64,000 bases of DNA from Sinotaia quadrata (lineage: Eukaryota > Mollusca > Gastropoda > Architaenioglossa > Viviparidae), in assembly GCA_028829895.1 (NCBI GenBank), contig CM054181.1:104642360-104706359 (forward strand), read 5' to 3'. Both the position numbers and the translations under genes were made by a program. The notes beneath the pieces are model-generated. The model did not search any database and was not told the DNA's origin. It worked only from the letters and a program-made list of their open reading frames with translations. Below, one piece after another: positions 13,057-25,214 of this stretch; position 1 is the first letter of the stretch, and each line of letters starts with the position of its first letter.

Positions 13057-16000
13057 TTAATCAGTCCTATCATCTTCTGAATCAAATTCCTCCTGGTCAT
13101 CGACACCCTTCAGTTCAACATCAAATGGATCAACATCTTCAACATGACAATCTGAGATTACTATATCAGCTTGCGGGGAATCAACGCTGTCAGTTGGAGA
13201 TGCTTCAATTTTTCGCACCACATCCATGCCTTCCAATACTTTGCCAAAGACTACATGGACACCATCCAACCAAGGTGTGGCACGCATTGTGATGAAAAAC
13301 TGGCATCCATTTGTGTTGGGACCTGTGGGCATACAAAAAAATGTTTGCGAGACATTGCCATAGGATAGTTATTCAAGGCTTTACCTCAGATATGTACTGT
13401 GCCTCATTACCTCAGCAAATGTCTTTAGTGGTATGCTGCACCACAGCAATGCAAAGACTAAGAGGAGGAGGTTTGGTCTATGTGTGTTCAAGACTTGCTT
13501 CAGAGTATATCAAAGTAAGATTTTTCCATTTAATTAATTTGACCAGACTACAATAGTTTATGGAACTTTTCCCTTCTTTTCAATCTGCCCAGATTAAAAC
13601 AATGGGTATTTTTCCATTTCAGTAATCTGGCCAGATTAAAACAATGAACATTTTTCCATTTCAGTAATGAGTAATCTGACCAGGCTATAACAATATTATG
13701 GGGAATTTTGTTGTTGTTGCATAAATCTGCTCATAATATAAAGTTTACGGATATTTTCCCACTTCATTAATCTGAAATGGTTATGATAATGCATGGTATT
13801 TTGTAATTGTACAACAACGTCATGAAAGACCTACCTATTTATTTTTAATTGTTAAATCATGACTGTATAAAAATGTTTTAAAAGAGTGTAATCTCTAAGC
13901 TGCAAAAAGGAAGAGAGAAAGTGAAAGAGAGTTGGTGAAGTTCTTTTGATACGTTGTGAGACAGTGACATTCTTTCAGAAGAAAGAACTCAGATGGGTTA
14001 TTAATCCATTAAAGCTGATCTTGGGTATAGAAAGACATAAGGTTTACAATTTAAGACTTTATTTGCAAAATCAATGCTGTAGAACTTCCTGTTAACATTG
14101 CTATTTGCCTAAGATGAGCATGAGTGCACAGCTAGAGACCTGTTAACATAATACCAATGCTTACTAATTACTATAAGAATAGTAAGTCAAGTACATATAA
14201 ATTATAATCCATTTAGTACTGTATTGGAAACTAACTTTATTTCACACCTCTTTCTTTCTTATATAACAAATTAAACAAGAGAGGAAACATGAAAAACTAA
14301 AGGGTCATTATGTAGAAAAATAATCGGATAAAATAGAATAACTACAGCCATGCACTATCACAAGGCAAGACTTCATCTAGTAATAAAAACACACGTCTTT
14401 GAAATTCACTTTGATATAGGGCCTTGTGATTATTTGGACTCTGCCTGATCTATCATAATCTTTTGTTGCATAAGGGCATAAAAACTGCAATTTATTGACT
14501 AAGACTTGCAAAGAATCTTATGTGTTAAATGACAAGACAAAACTATAGTAAAACTATGGGTGTGACAAGCAAATACATACACAAAAATAAGTGATGGCAA
14601 TTAATTACTGAGTGTGAAACATAAAAATACTGATATATTAACAAATGGTTGGCCATGCAAACTGTCAAGTAAATACAGGTCAAGTCAAGTAAGACCAAAT
14701 ATTATGAAAATGTAAAACACAAGCAATACTGATCTGTAATAAAAACCTCTGCTAACCAAACACATGTTGATCTTTTTAATTTTTTAAAAACCATCATGTT
14801 AATCAAACAAACCTCTATTGGCCATGCTAACCCATCCAGAACCATAATGATGTAAGTAAAAATTCTCATCCTTAAAATCCTCGCCATAGATACTCTTTGT
14901 TCCTCTTCCATCTCCCTTGTCAATATCTCCACCTACAGCACAGCAAATGACAATCAAGCACAATAATTATGTTACAACATAAACATGAATAAGAATGTGT
15001 ATTTTTAAAAAAGCAAAAAGAAATTTGAATGTTTTGTAGAGCAACAAAATGTCCCATTTAAAAGACAAAAAGTTACTGCCTGAAAACAGTAAGCCACTTT
15101 ACAAGTACCAGATTAAAATATACAGGAAACAGAGAATTAATGGCACAGGTCATCAGCCTCAGCTAAAACAAGTGAATTAAACAAGGATAAATGTTTAATA
15201 TCCTACAAGTGTTGCTCAAGAAAGTATCCACACAAGAGACAATATTACATTATTAGTATCTCTAATTATGCTGGGTTTTTTCTATATAATGTATTTAAAA
15301 AAATAAAGCATAAATTAAATTTAATTTTTTTTTTTTTTGGGGGGGAGGGGATTCAAACAGCACTTCTTCTTGTCTATTATGTGTGCTAATAGTATAAAAT
15401 AGAGATTTTTAACATCAGTTTTACATCAATCTGAAATAAAATTATTCTCACCCACCTTGGATCATGAAATCTTTGATGATTCGATGGAACTTGGTACCCT
15501 TGTAGCCATACCCATTTTGACCAGTAGCTAGCTGCACAAAGTTTTCTACTGTTTTAGGAACTGTTTCCCCAAATACGCCAATCACAATTTTGCCTAATGG
15601 AGACCCGTCTATTGTAATGTCAAAGGTGACTTTCTTTGACACTCTGGCTGAGGTGAGCTGATGAAGAAACAACCAAACAAACATGAGCTTTAAAAAACAA
15701 AAGAAAAACATTATATCTGGAATTATTACTGTGCAGTGTGCTGGCTGTAAGACAAATAATATCTTTTCTTTCTAAAAATGTTTCATTTTAAAACTAAAAG
15801 GCATAAAGTTAATTCAGTACTGTTTAGATCTGCACTTTCCAGTAACAAAAATAAATAATTGCAAGTCAAACGTTTTTATATATTTTATATTGTAAAGTGG
15901 GGGATTATAATGTAGTGTAGTAATTTGTATATATACTATTACTAATGAATATAAATGAATGTACAGATAGTTAGGTAGAAAGATTAGTTAAGCAGAGACA

Positions 16001-16685
16001 TACATGTAGTGCTTATTTTATTTTTTTTTAAATCAGGTGGTAACAGATTTTAAGATGCACTAGTGGTACTCCTATATTATTTTATACCATGAAAATATTT
16101 CTAAGACTACACTTTACAACAACAAAAAAATATAGGTAGCATACATATCAGAAACAGTGTTGTAAACATATAGTTCAAGATAGGCTATATACTACGATAC
16201 ATGAAAGTAATAAGAGCTACATAATTTGGGTGGGCTTGTTACTTTAATACTATATAATAATAGGCCTTTTTCTATTATTGACTTAGTGACTATAAATTTA
16301 CTGCCTGAAACCTCCTGACTACCTCAAACAGGGATTGCCAATTTCTATTTGTTGTTTAGTTAATATATTTTCTGATGAATTTGTTGTTGTTTTACTCTAT
16401 GTAGTTTCTGATGTTTTTGTTGTTTTAATTGATGTATTTTCTGATGGATTTGCGTATCTGTAGTATAACAACTTTGTTTTAAAAAATGACGCATTAGCAA
16501 TAAACTTCCAAAACAGTACCAGCAGATTGTAAATCTGAAATGACATTATTAGTCTGCTGGTAGATGTTTTGGGACAACAAAAGTATTGATGAACAATTAT
16601 TAAGTAATACCTCTTCTGAAAAGACCAAAGTCGATAGCACCATCCCCAAAGTTAACATAAACAGGCGACACTTGGTAGCCCTCAT
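13057..16685 (-). CDS. PPIB: Cyclophilin B-like secreted peptidyl-prolyl cis-trans isomerase (copy 2, acidic tail)
   Basis: Four minus-strand exons, 16611-16685, 15456-15657, 14813-14932 and 13057-13322, give 220 aa in frame (phases 0, 1, 1). All introns are GT-AG. Residues 1-25 form a signal peptide (core [15 protein letters not shown]). The cyclophilin domain keeps R84, F89, Q92, A130, N131, Q140, F142, W150, L151 and H155, so it should be an active prolyl isomerase of the secretory pathway. Exons 2 and 3 have the same lengths as in copy 1 (202 and 120 nt), which shows tandem duplication. The difference is the last exon, which extends into an acidic tail (about residues 204-220, ending [11 protein letters not shown]) without a KDEL-type signal. 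The FTRGDG loop is IDKGDG. The first AATAAA on the minus strand downstream is at 12544-12549, implying a 3' UTR of about 0.5 kb. Confidence 0.93.
13521..13700. repeat. 42-45 bp degenerate tandem repeat in cyclophilin copy 2 intron 3
   Basis: Units beginning TTTTTCCATTT and carrying AATCTGGCCAGATTAAAACA start at about 13521, 13566, 13609 and 13651. Four diverged copies lie entirely within the intron 13323-14812. Confidence 0.7.
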
Positions 16686-16978
16686 GCTGGTAATTTACTG
16701 TTGCTAGTGCTGACTAACTGGAAAAGTGTTTCTGAAGAATGCCAAAAGGCTTTCCTCAAGTCCAGTTAAGAAAAACAAAGTCGTTATTGTTCTGAAAATT
16801 GTTGCCACGTCTACAGGCAGCGTCTTTAACATTCGCAGCTTCCGGACCGTAAGACGGGAGAGAACGAGGTGAGTACATCAGCAAACTAAATCGAGACGGT
16901 TCCGAGGGGAAACCTGTAGGGCGCGCGAGGGCTCCTCTAGTCTCGTTCAGTAGGCAAACTGCTCGTTTTCCCTGTAGT
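16686..16978 (-). promoter_or_regulatory. Putative promoter and 5' UTR of cyclophilin copy 2
   Basis: The stretch before the ATG becomes GC- and CpG-rich between about 16800 and 16950. It has GCCACGT at 16804-16810, exactly 119 nt upstream of the ATG as in copy 1, and CTTCCGG at 16839-16845 (154 nt upstream, 147 in copy 1). The rest of the two upstream regions does not align by eye. The promoter is bounded upstream by the end of a hAT relic at 16979. Confidence 0.4.
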
Positions 16979-17187
16979 CAGTGCCGGATTAAACGCTGTG
17001 GAGGCTCCTAGGCAGTCGAAATCTCGGGGCCCCTCGCAAATTATCTCCTAATAGGTTTTTAATTTTACCAACCAATAATTTTAATAAACCTATTTTATTA
17101 CACAAATCATAGGCTTACATGTTATTAAAAAGCATTACACATTTGTGGTGAAATCTTTCAGGATATCTTGAAGTCTACCTTTTGCAA

Positions 17188-17303
17188 GACGTCGTATTCA
17201 GTGGCCATAATGGCAAGTGAGTTCAATCGTTCTTGTGTCATTGATGACGTCGTATTCAGTGGCCATAATGACAAGTGAGTTCAATCGTTCTTGTGTCAAT
17301 GAA
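17188..17303. repeat. 58-bp tandem duplication inside the hAT dimerisation domain
   Basis: GACGTCGTATTCAGTGGCCA starts at 17188 and again at 17246. The 58-bp period is not a multiple of three, so the duplication shifts the transposase frame. The two copies differ by very few bases, so the event is fairly recent. Confidence 0.9.
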
Positions 17304-18249
17304 GATCGATGACAATTGTACTTCGAAAAGGTTCATTCACAGTAGCGTTCGTGATCATGAGACACCTTTAAATTCTTAACGCTGTCAACATTTGGGAAGG
17401 TTGATTACACAATATTTTCAAAAAAGAGTTTGTACGATTGCGGTGCTAGACTGTTTCATCAGAATCTTCTAAGTGTCCTCAGGACAATTCTCTCAAAATC
17501 TTTGGGCAGCTTCTATAATTTCGGCGTCTGTTTTCGATGGGAACTCAACGAGGAACCCAAATAGAGAATGAACTTTGTTCCATACGACGGGAAAGATCTG
17601 CACATAACTTATCCAATATTGGTAGGGAACTTTCAATCTTGTTCTTTTCTCTTCCTCGAACCACAACCTCTTCCGCGTCTGGCGCCTCACCATCGTCGTG
17701 ATGTCTTTTTTCTTACGTCACACGCCTGCCTTCATCAGTGTATTGCGCATCGATTTTCTCATTTGCCTTTCTCTCGTAGTCATCAAACATTTCTCTTTGT
17801 GATGTTAAAAAATCGAGCAGTGATTTCAGATCGACGGCCGTTTGGAGTTCTATTGTTTCTTTTTGTAGAGATTTGCTGACTCCGTTGATCCAGTCTAGGG
17901 TTACAGCCCAGAAGCCTGCCATGATGACATTTCCCTTCTTTGACAGGTCATTTAGCACACATTTGGCCTCGTGAATTGTCTTTGGCTTCTGATCCACATC
18001 TTCAGCAATGACCTGCAAAGCCTTCTGAAGGCTGTTGTAGCCGTGGGATAACGCTTTCGTCGCATCGGCCCTTACACGCTACCGTGTCAGTCGCTCTTTT
18101 AAAAACTAGTGCAGAGCCTTGCTGACGTTGGCCATCTTTGTCCTCAAGATATTCGAGCATAACCGCCCAATGGTGGGTTTGATGCCGAGAAAAAGTTGTG
18201 CATTGCCTGCACAAGCACGAGAAATGAGATTGCTCCAACGCAGCTTTTT

Positions 18250-18379
18250 ACAGCACATACTTCAACCAAACTCAACTTTCTACAGCACATAACTCCAACC
18301 AAACTCAACTTTCTACAGCACATACTCCAAACAAACTCAACTTTCTTACAGCACATAACTCCAACTAAATTGAGCGAGT
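18250..18379. repeat. 31-33 bp minisatellite, 4 copies, inside the hAT transposase
   Basis: TACAGCACAT starts at 18250, 18281, 18314 and 18347. On the minus strand each unit repeats the sequence behind LNLVGV-CAV, the conserved hAT core after CAAHS. Confidence 0.85.
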
Positions 18380-18523
18380 GTGCTGCGCACAAAATGCATT
18401 GTTCAAGCCGATTTATCTTGGCAATGTGCGCTTGAAGACCATTGAAGCACGTTGCTATGTTTGCTGCATTGTCATAAGAATGTTCTCTCAAAGTTTTTTT
18501 TTTAATGTTGCTTGCTTGCTAAT

Positions 18524-18600
18524 GTAGGGGGGGGGGGGCTTTCGGCTTCCGCCGCTTTCGCGCTGGGTGAGGGGGTTGTGGGGGGAAAGGAGGGGGGGTT
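18524..18600 (+). other. G-rich tract with quadruplex potential
   Basis: A run of 12 G at 18527-18538 is followed at 18565-18598 by four G-runs of 3-7 bases with 2-6 base spacers (GGGTGAGGGGGTTGTG and onward). It interrupts the hAT transposase relic between the VLTFLNKRGIDI and SYDNAAN segments, where an uninterrupted copy would have coding sequence. Confidence 0.7.
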
Positions 18601-18660
18601 TATGTCAATGCCCCGTTTGTTTAAGAATGTCAAAACAGTGAGGGCAAGCAGTGCGGATGA

Positions 18661-18875
18661 ATGTGAGAAAACGTACTACCACTTCACCACCTGACACTCC
18701 AACATATGTAAGCACTACAGTCAGTTGGTCAATGTGAGAAAATGTTCTACCACTTCACCACCTGACACTCCAACATATGTAAGCACTACAGTCAGTTGGT
18801 CAATGTGAGAAAACGTTCTACCACTTCACCACCTGACACTCCAACATATGTAAGCACTACAGTCAGTTGGTCAAT
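18661..18875. repeat. 71-bp tandem triplication inside the hAT transposase
   Basis: Units start at 18661, 18732 and 18803 (ATGTGAGAAAACGTTCTACC and near-identical). On the minus strand the unit encodes DQLTVVLTYVGVSGGEVVER. The 71-bp period breaks frame at each copy. Confidence 0.92.
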
Positions 18876-19382
18876 ATGAGATATGTCTGGTGTCGAATCA
18901 ACGCTCAGGGGAAAGTACTTGGCTTCCTGGATTTCAGAACCTTATTTCCTATTATTTCGATTACTTCTTTGCAAATTGTGGAAGAAAAATAGGCGGGTTT
19001 TACTCGACCTTGATTACATATTGGTTAAATGAGAACGAAGCCGCACTTCGCGATTAACACTAAAATTCCCAAGTACTTGCCGTTGATACAGAACTCCTTG
19101 GTTCTCAACATAACCGCGAACACTTAATCCACGTGATGAGAAGAATTTGATCACTGACACTGCTCTTTGCAGAACTTTGATCTAGTATTCTTTTTCTTTG
19201 TTGAACTGAATTTCCAAAGAGCTGTCGATTCAAACTGTGTGCACATTTATGTTGTTTTGTTTTTTTTTAATGAATACAAAATATTATTTGTACAAATGCA
19301 GTAGATCAAGATAAATGAAATAGCCGGTTGGGTTTGTAGAAAATTTAGCAAGCTGCAGGGTTTGAACAAGAGGAAACTTTTG

Positions 19383-19447
19383 CTTACCTAAGTGCACCTT
19401 GTTGAACAGAGTTATTGATTATGTTCACCAAGGTGCACTTAGGTAAG
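19383..19447. repeat. Perfect 19-bp inverted repeat (hairpin)
   Basis: CTTACCTAAGTGCACCTTG at 19383-19401 is the exact reverse complement of 19429-19447, separated by 27 bases. A direct repeat TTATTGATTATGTT occurs in the loop (19412-19425) and just outside the right arm (19454-19467). Confidence 0.9.
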
Positions 19448-19691
19448 TAAAAATTATTGATTATGTTAGATAAGAAAACCGGCTTTAAACAAAGCATGAT
19501 CAAAGTGTCAGTCAATATGGGGATGTTTTGTATTTTCCAAATAACTACAATAGTTAGCTAGTTGAGATAGAGATCTGAATGTTGATATTTTGAGTATAGT
19601 TAACGACTGGAATTCAATTATTGCCTGTCTGAAACTAAATCCGCCCTGATAAATTAATGGGATAGTGCCAGGAGAAATTATTTACTTCAAT

Positions 19692-19867
19692 GCCTACAAC
19701 AGTAAGGATCATTTGAATATGCATTTTTAAAAGAAGTTATCAGTAAGTATTCTTGTGAAAATTTCAGTGATGAAAAAAAGCCTACAACAGTAAGGATCAT
19801 TTGAATATGCATTTTTAAAAGAAGTTATCAATAAGTATTCTTGTGAAAATTTCAGTGATGAAAAAAA
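19692..19867. repeat. 88-bp tandem duplication
   Basis: GCCTACAACAGTAAGGATCA starts at 19692 and 19780. The two copies are nearly identical (one visible G/A difference, CAGTAAG versus CAATAAG). No coding content. Confidence 0.93.
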
Positions 19868-22800
19868 GGTTTGTAATGGTCTCCATTGCAGGGATTATTA
19901 ATGTAATGGAATATTGCGTGTGTAATATTATATTTAATTTGCGATGGCATCTGAAGTTATGCAGCCACACATTCTGTTTGACGCAATTTCCGAGTTAACA
20001 GGTCATTCGGTACAATCCTGGCACATCAGAATTAGAATAAGTGTATTCGAAACAACAACAAAAAGAAGTATTTTTGCTAATAAATTAATTCACCATTTCC
20101 TTGGTAAATTTTCCTTTACATTCTCACCCTCTTTATTTAATGATTAAAGAGACGTATGTTTTACGTACCCTGCTTTATGTAAAAAAGAAACCGTATTTGT
20201 GTATATACTTTTTTCCCCTAAAGAATAATTTAACTCATCAAACATGAGAGGAATGTACATAAGAATTGTATGCTGATATTAAATCGGGTTTGTCGTTATC
20301 ACTACTATTTTGCGTTTTGAAAGTATAGTTTATAATTTTATTGTAACTTTGTATTAAATTGTCGTGTGAAATTGTTATGAATACTTATCGTACCTCTTTT
20401 ACTGAACTAATGTATTTATCTATATTGCTAACCCTGTACAAGTAGCTGTATTTATTTTGAGTTAGTGTAAAATTTAATAAACTTGGAACCCCAATTTTAT
20501 TCTTAGTCAGGGGTGTCACAAAATGGCTTACGTAGCCCACACCCACCCTCCTCTAAAAATAGGCTACACGGCTGACCTTGATACCTGAATGTTACAGACA
20601 CTCTAACGAACCAGTCGGAGCGCTGCTCAAACGAACACACTAGAAACTCGTTGTCGTCTGTCGAATGCCCGATGAGGCAACATGCATTTTGGCTCCAAGT
20701 GTTAATAAAGTATAATCATTACAAAGAATCCCATCGCCGGTTATCAACACAGAAGGAAACCATCCTCTGTATATATTACTGCCAAAGGTAACTAAATATT
20801 ACAACTAGACTGTATTTTATATGGCTATATATGTTCGCTTATGTTATTCGAATGTATGATGACCATGTAAGTTTGAGTGTTCGGAGAACACGTGGACAAA
20901 TTCTTTCTTAGCCCACGTGTATTTTACTGGCAGATTGGCATTTTATCTGAGACTTTGAATTCGACGAACACTGACCCGTGAAGCAATGCCAGGATGGAGC
21001 CACATTATCTCTTGTTGAATTCGTCGAGCATCAAAGCAATGCTAGAGGGGAACAACCCAAGGGTCAGAGAATTAGAATAACAATAACAATGTACTTATAC
21101 GTCTTGAATGTGTTACACGGGCGGGAGGCATATATACCCACCCCTTTGGGCTTATTGTTAACTGCGCATATATACTTTAGTAACAGTAATATTGAGATCA
21201 GTTTGGATTCAGAAGCAGAAATGTGATGTCTGTCTGTAAAAATGTTCTGACGCCGACTTTAAATTTTACGAGATTGCGGCTAAGGTATATCCACGTCTGG
21301 TAAAGAGAAACTTCTAAAAAAAACCTGAAATATCTCAAGGTAGTTGTTTATTATTAATGTAGTACATTTTAAGCATCAGAAGTGAAAAGTACTTTGTGAA
21401 GTCATTGAAATAGTGATCTAAAAGCAAAAATGTTTTCCGCTATATACATCAATTATAGTTCGTATGAAAGATATACAGGAGATAATAGCTGGGTCGCTAC
21501 AGGACAACATTAAATCACCTTCATCAACAGGAACCATGCAGATGAGAATATTGAAAACATCTAGACATATAGGATTGATCCAAATGTTGGCACTTAAATA
21601 TGGAAAATTTCGGAGAAAGAGAACTCCATCTAAGTAAATTCAAAATAATTTTTTTACCGTGCACTGAAAGAGGTTGAGAAATTTGACCTTACTTTTGAAT
21701 TGAGTGCTAAAAATGCAATACCCTGCTACCCTGAGATTATTTAAGATGCCGCTTTGACTGTCGCAGCATCACCACAGACTCAAGTCATTGGGGGGATGTT
21801 TGTTTTCTGTCCTCACAAATAAAATCCGATTTGAGAGCAGCAATGAAGCTGGACCTATCAAAAGTGATCTCAAAGAACCAATTCATTAAGAAAAATTCAT
21901 CAAATATATTTTGAGATATTTTAATTATTGAACGACTAAAAAAGAATTTTAACATGAAATCTATGAAAGCCACTTCTCCAGCTATATACACCTAGACCAT
22001 ATAACTCCATAGAATTTTATGCAATACGATATTAGTAATAAATTACAGTCGAAGCAGAAATTCAAGAGTTCTAAAATTTCAGGAATCTAATTAAAAAAAA
22101 AAACCTAACTCCACAACCCTGTTCAGAAGAGTCGATTACAACAGCAGCAAGTAACTGTCATTGTTAGACCACGCGTGGCACAGTGGCTGACGTTGGTATC
22201 ACGTTTTGTGTTTTAGTTTCCACAGGCTTTGTTTTGGCAAGGATGTATCACATCTCTGGTTATAGGTTCATTCTTTTTCACCTTCTGTTTGTTTAACCAT
22301 TCAGTTATTTTTTAAATTCCTTAAAACATGTCTATAATATTTAGAAACATTTTTGTTTTTTTAAAATCCCTTTATAAATAAGTAACTTTTTATTTTTTAG
22401 TACCCTGATCCATTCAATTATCACATAGCAAAAATACCCTGACAGCCAACGGGTTAAATCTTCAGTCTTTTATTCGTCACCCACCTCTATAACTAGAAAA
22501 ATCGAAATAATTAAAACCTTCAACACAATAGTTGGCAGTGAAATATATTTTTGTTTTATAATTAAAATGATATTGAAACCTATTGCATGGAACAACACAT
22601 AGCAGCAAATCAATTGTTACCGATGGAAGTGTGTTGTGCGGAAATTAACTTTTCAAAAGCAACTAAAAAAAGCAAGGTGGCAGTGGCTGATTTACAGGTT
22701 TGGTGGGTATTTTTTGTTTTTGTTTTTAAAAAAAAAACATCCTGCAATTTCTTATTATTATGACAAAGACAAATATAATCAGCTCTTGTTGTTTACCTGA

Positions 22801-25214
22801 ACCTATTATTATATATTCAATGTTAACAGTTGTTGTCCCCAAAAAACTTCCGCTGTTGACATTCTTTTGCTAGCAAGTTGTCATAATTAACTGCGAGTTA
22901 CTCATAAGTTCAATTTTCAAGGGTTGATCCTACTTGGATTTTGGGGGTTCTCATCTAAATATTCCGATTTTGTCAATAATCACGTTGAATGGTACTTTTC
23001 CAAAACTGGATTTGTCTCCCCCAAAAAAGCAAAACAATCTCATGCTCTTCAGTTTTCACTCAGGAATTAAAAAAACAACAACAAAAATTACCCTGCAAAT
23101 GATTGGATGTAGCTTTAAGTAACTTTATACATGGACAAAATATTAATTGAATAATTCCTTAGGCTATTCCTGTGTTCACAATTTTGTGCTTTTCCTGCAA
23201 AAGAAAACTCATTAATACGACTTAAATAACACATTCTCTCTGTTAATGGAAATACGCACACCTTCTCTAAGGGTTTTTGCCTTGCCCATACAGTTGAAGA
23301 AACAGAATATTTCCCTTCCATTTTTTCCCTTCTAGTCAATGTATTTTGACTATCTACATATTCAGTAAAGTTTATCAGTATTTATGTACCTTCACTTCCT
23401 TTATAGGCCAGCTGCACAAAAGAAACCAGGATTTACAAATATCACCAAACTTTCAAATTTTGTAGGGCTATCATGCAAGGGGTTAAGATTTGCGTCAATG
23501 CACCAGGTGGGTTTTATTTATTTTGAGATAGTCCTTGGCTCAGCCACTGAATGTAATCATGGTCACAGTCCTTAACAAGTACATTACTGATGAACAACAA
23601 CATACATGTAGTTCATATAAACGGCACTTAAACTGACAGACTTGCTTTTATTTGCCAATCTGTCATTTTTGTGTAGTCTATATAGTATTACAATTACATT
23701 AAAGTATACTGGACTTCAGCTAAGCACATGAATTTAGGTCCTCAACAGGTTCAAACTATTGAGTACCTGTTAAAGTGTAAGTGAAACAACAACAAACAAA
23801 AAAATTGTGTTCGACACCTATAACTTTTGCAGCAATGTTAACATAAATATATAAAAAGTAATGTATCACAAGGATAGACGTTTTAAATACTTGTAAATTC
23901 ATTATACCAGAAACAAATTTTAAACTTAACAATCTCTAAGTAGTTGATAAACAAGCAAAATCAATTATCAGAATGCTATACTTATTTTAAATGGTCCAAA
24001 AATATTTTTTGTTGCATATATTGTGAGTTTTATTTAGAGAATATGACTTGACACATTTTACATTTTGTCCCCATAAATTTTTTAGTTGTTAACTAGTTTT
24101 GTTGTCTCCTTTTGTCTTGTTTGTTGATTTTGCAGTGGATGATTTTTTTAAACGTATTCATGGTGGATACATTATCTTCATGAAAATGTGTAAACAGGAA
24201 ATTTCCTGCACATCTACTAGCTATAATTTTGAGGGTATTCACATAATCTCAAAATAATCCAGAAGACCAAAGAGTGTAAGCTATTTTATAGCTATATGCA
24301 GTACATAATTATTCAAAAAGAATTATTTAAATGAAAGACCTGTGTGTGGCAGGGGTGTGGATGAGCCCACATTAAATACTCCACTGCCAGCTAAGCTGGT
24401 TTGCAAAAATGATGGCACATTATCGCATAAAATGGTGAACTTTTGCATGTTATTATTATGCTATTCCTTCTTTATAAAACGCATATCATTAGTATGTTAC
24501 TGTTTAAAATCAACACCAATACCCATGTAAACATGGCTGGATACTCTTTGAACAAAGGCTTATTGTGGTCTATATAGCATATGCTCCATCTTCCAGTGAT
24601 GTAAACTCCTAATAGTATATGTGTCTGTAGTAAGGGAAACAACAGTGGATCTCCCAAAATGACATTTTGTAAACAAATAATTGAAACTCTAAGAAATAAT
24701 TGATTATACAGTACTCCTCAAATAATAACCTTCTAAAATTATCCTCAATTTGTTACTATGTGTTACCTTACCTTTAAAGGGACCTTGATTTAAATTAAAT
24801 AAAACTGTTAATGCATTTAAAAGAGACTGGGTATTAAAGAAAAGAGAATATGATTTAGTATTATTGCCCACTTTGAGTGACAACAGATGTGTGTCGGAGA
24901 GGGCGTAACTAACTTGACTGATTTAAAATATTGTAAAGATATTATAGTGAGGATGGAGAATAGTTCAGTTGTAGGTGTTAATTAAATTGTTATTAAAATG
25001 ATTTTAATTTCACTCACAGCATTCTTTCATTCATGTATGCTCTTCAAATTCTTTCAAGTTGCATGCCCTTCAAAATGACCATAAAAATAAACTGGATACA
25101 CTGACACACATTTATTTTGTTAACACTTGCAGATGACATAAGTGTTAAACATCATTCTCTGACCAACAGACTCTGCCACAGACAAGTACAGAGTATAGTA
25201 AAGTGTGAGGGACA

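Larger units (their letters stand above)
17150..19140 (-). pseudogene. Dead hAT transposase (DUF4371 / ZMYM1-like, hAT dimerisation domain)
   Basis: Reading from 19140 downward across several frames, family motifs appear in the right order: RGLSVRGYVENQG (about 19130), KPAYFSSTICKEVIEIIGNK (19000), KYFPLSVDSTPDISH (18910), DQLTVVLTYVGVSGGEVVER (within a tandem triplication), SYDNAANIATCFNGLQAHIA (18480), CAAHSLNLVGV, IAEDVDQKPKTIHEAKCVLN (18000), LLDFLTSQREMFDDYE, LFGFLVEFPSKTDAEIIEAA and finally the hAT dimerisation segment TQERLNSLVIMATEYD (about 17270). Frameshifts, stops and in-place duplications show it is inactive. It resembles transposases often mis-named zinc finger MYM-type protein 1-like. 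No intact frame exceeds about 115 codons. Confidence 0.85.
16979..19648 (-). mobile_element. hAT-superfamily DNA transposon relic (ZMYM1-like type)
   Basis: The right edge relative to its own gene begins CAGTGCCGGATTAAAC at 16979, a terminus of hAT type (CAG start), followed by the GGGGCCCC-rich subterminal DNA usual in this group. A weak inverted match, ACTAAATCCGCCCTG, ends at 19648. The flanking eight bases (CCTGTAGT and ATAAATTA) do not match, so the far end is uncertain. The transposase lies inside on the minus strand. CpG content is higher than in neighbouring DNA. Confidence 0.6.

Noticed and set aside
14702..14932. 76-codon minus-strand frame beginning [12 protein letters not shown]
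   Set aside because: It is the wrong frame of cyclophilin copy 2 exon 3; the correct frame reads GDIDKGDG...WVSMANR.
16850..16885. Plus-strand GAACGAG|GTGAGTA resembling a splice donor of a divergent gene
   Set aside because: No downstream plus-strand exon was found; the next 3 kb are a hAT relic on the other strand.
20508..21300. Possible LTR or hAT element (CAGGGGTGTC at 20508; GC-richer segment)
   Set aside because: No matching terminus, target duplication or coding motif could be found, so it is not called.
22170..22275. tRNA-derived SINE-like start (GCGTGGCACAGTGG) with a possible B box (GGTTCATTC)
   Set aside because: The boxes are about 90 bases apart, the B box is poor and no second copy was seen.
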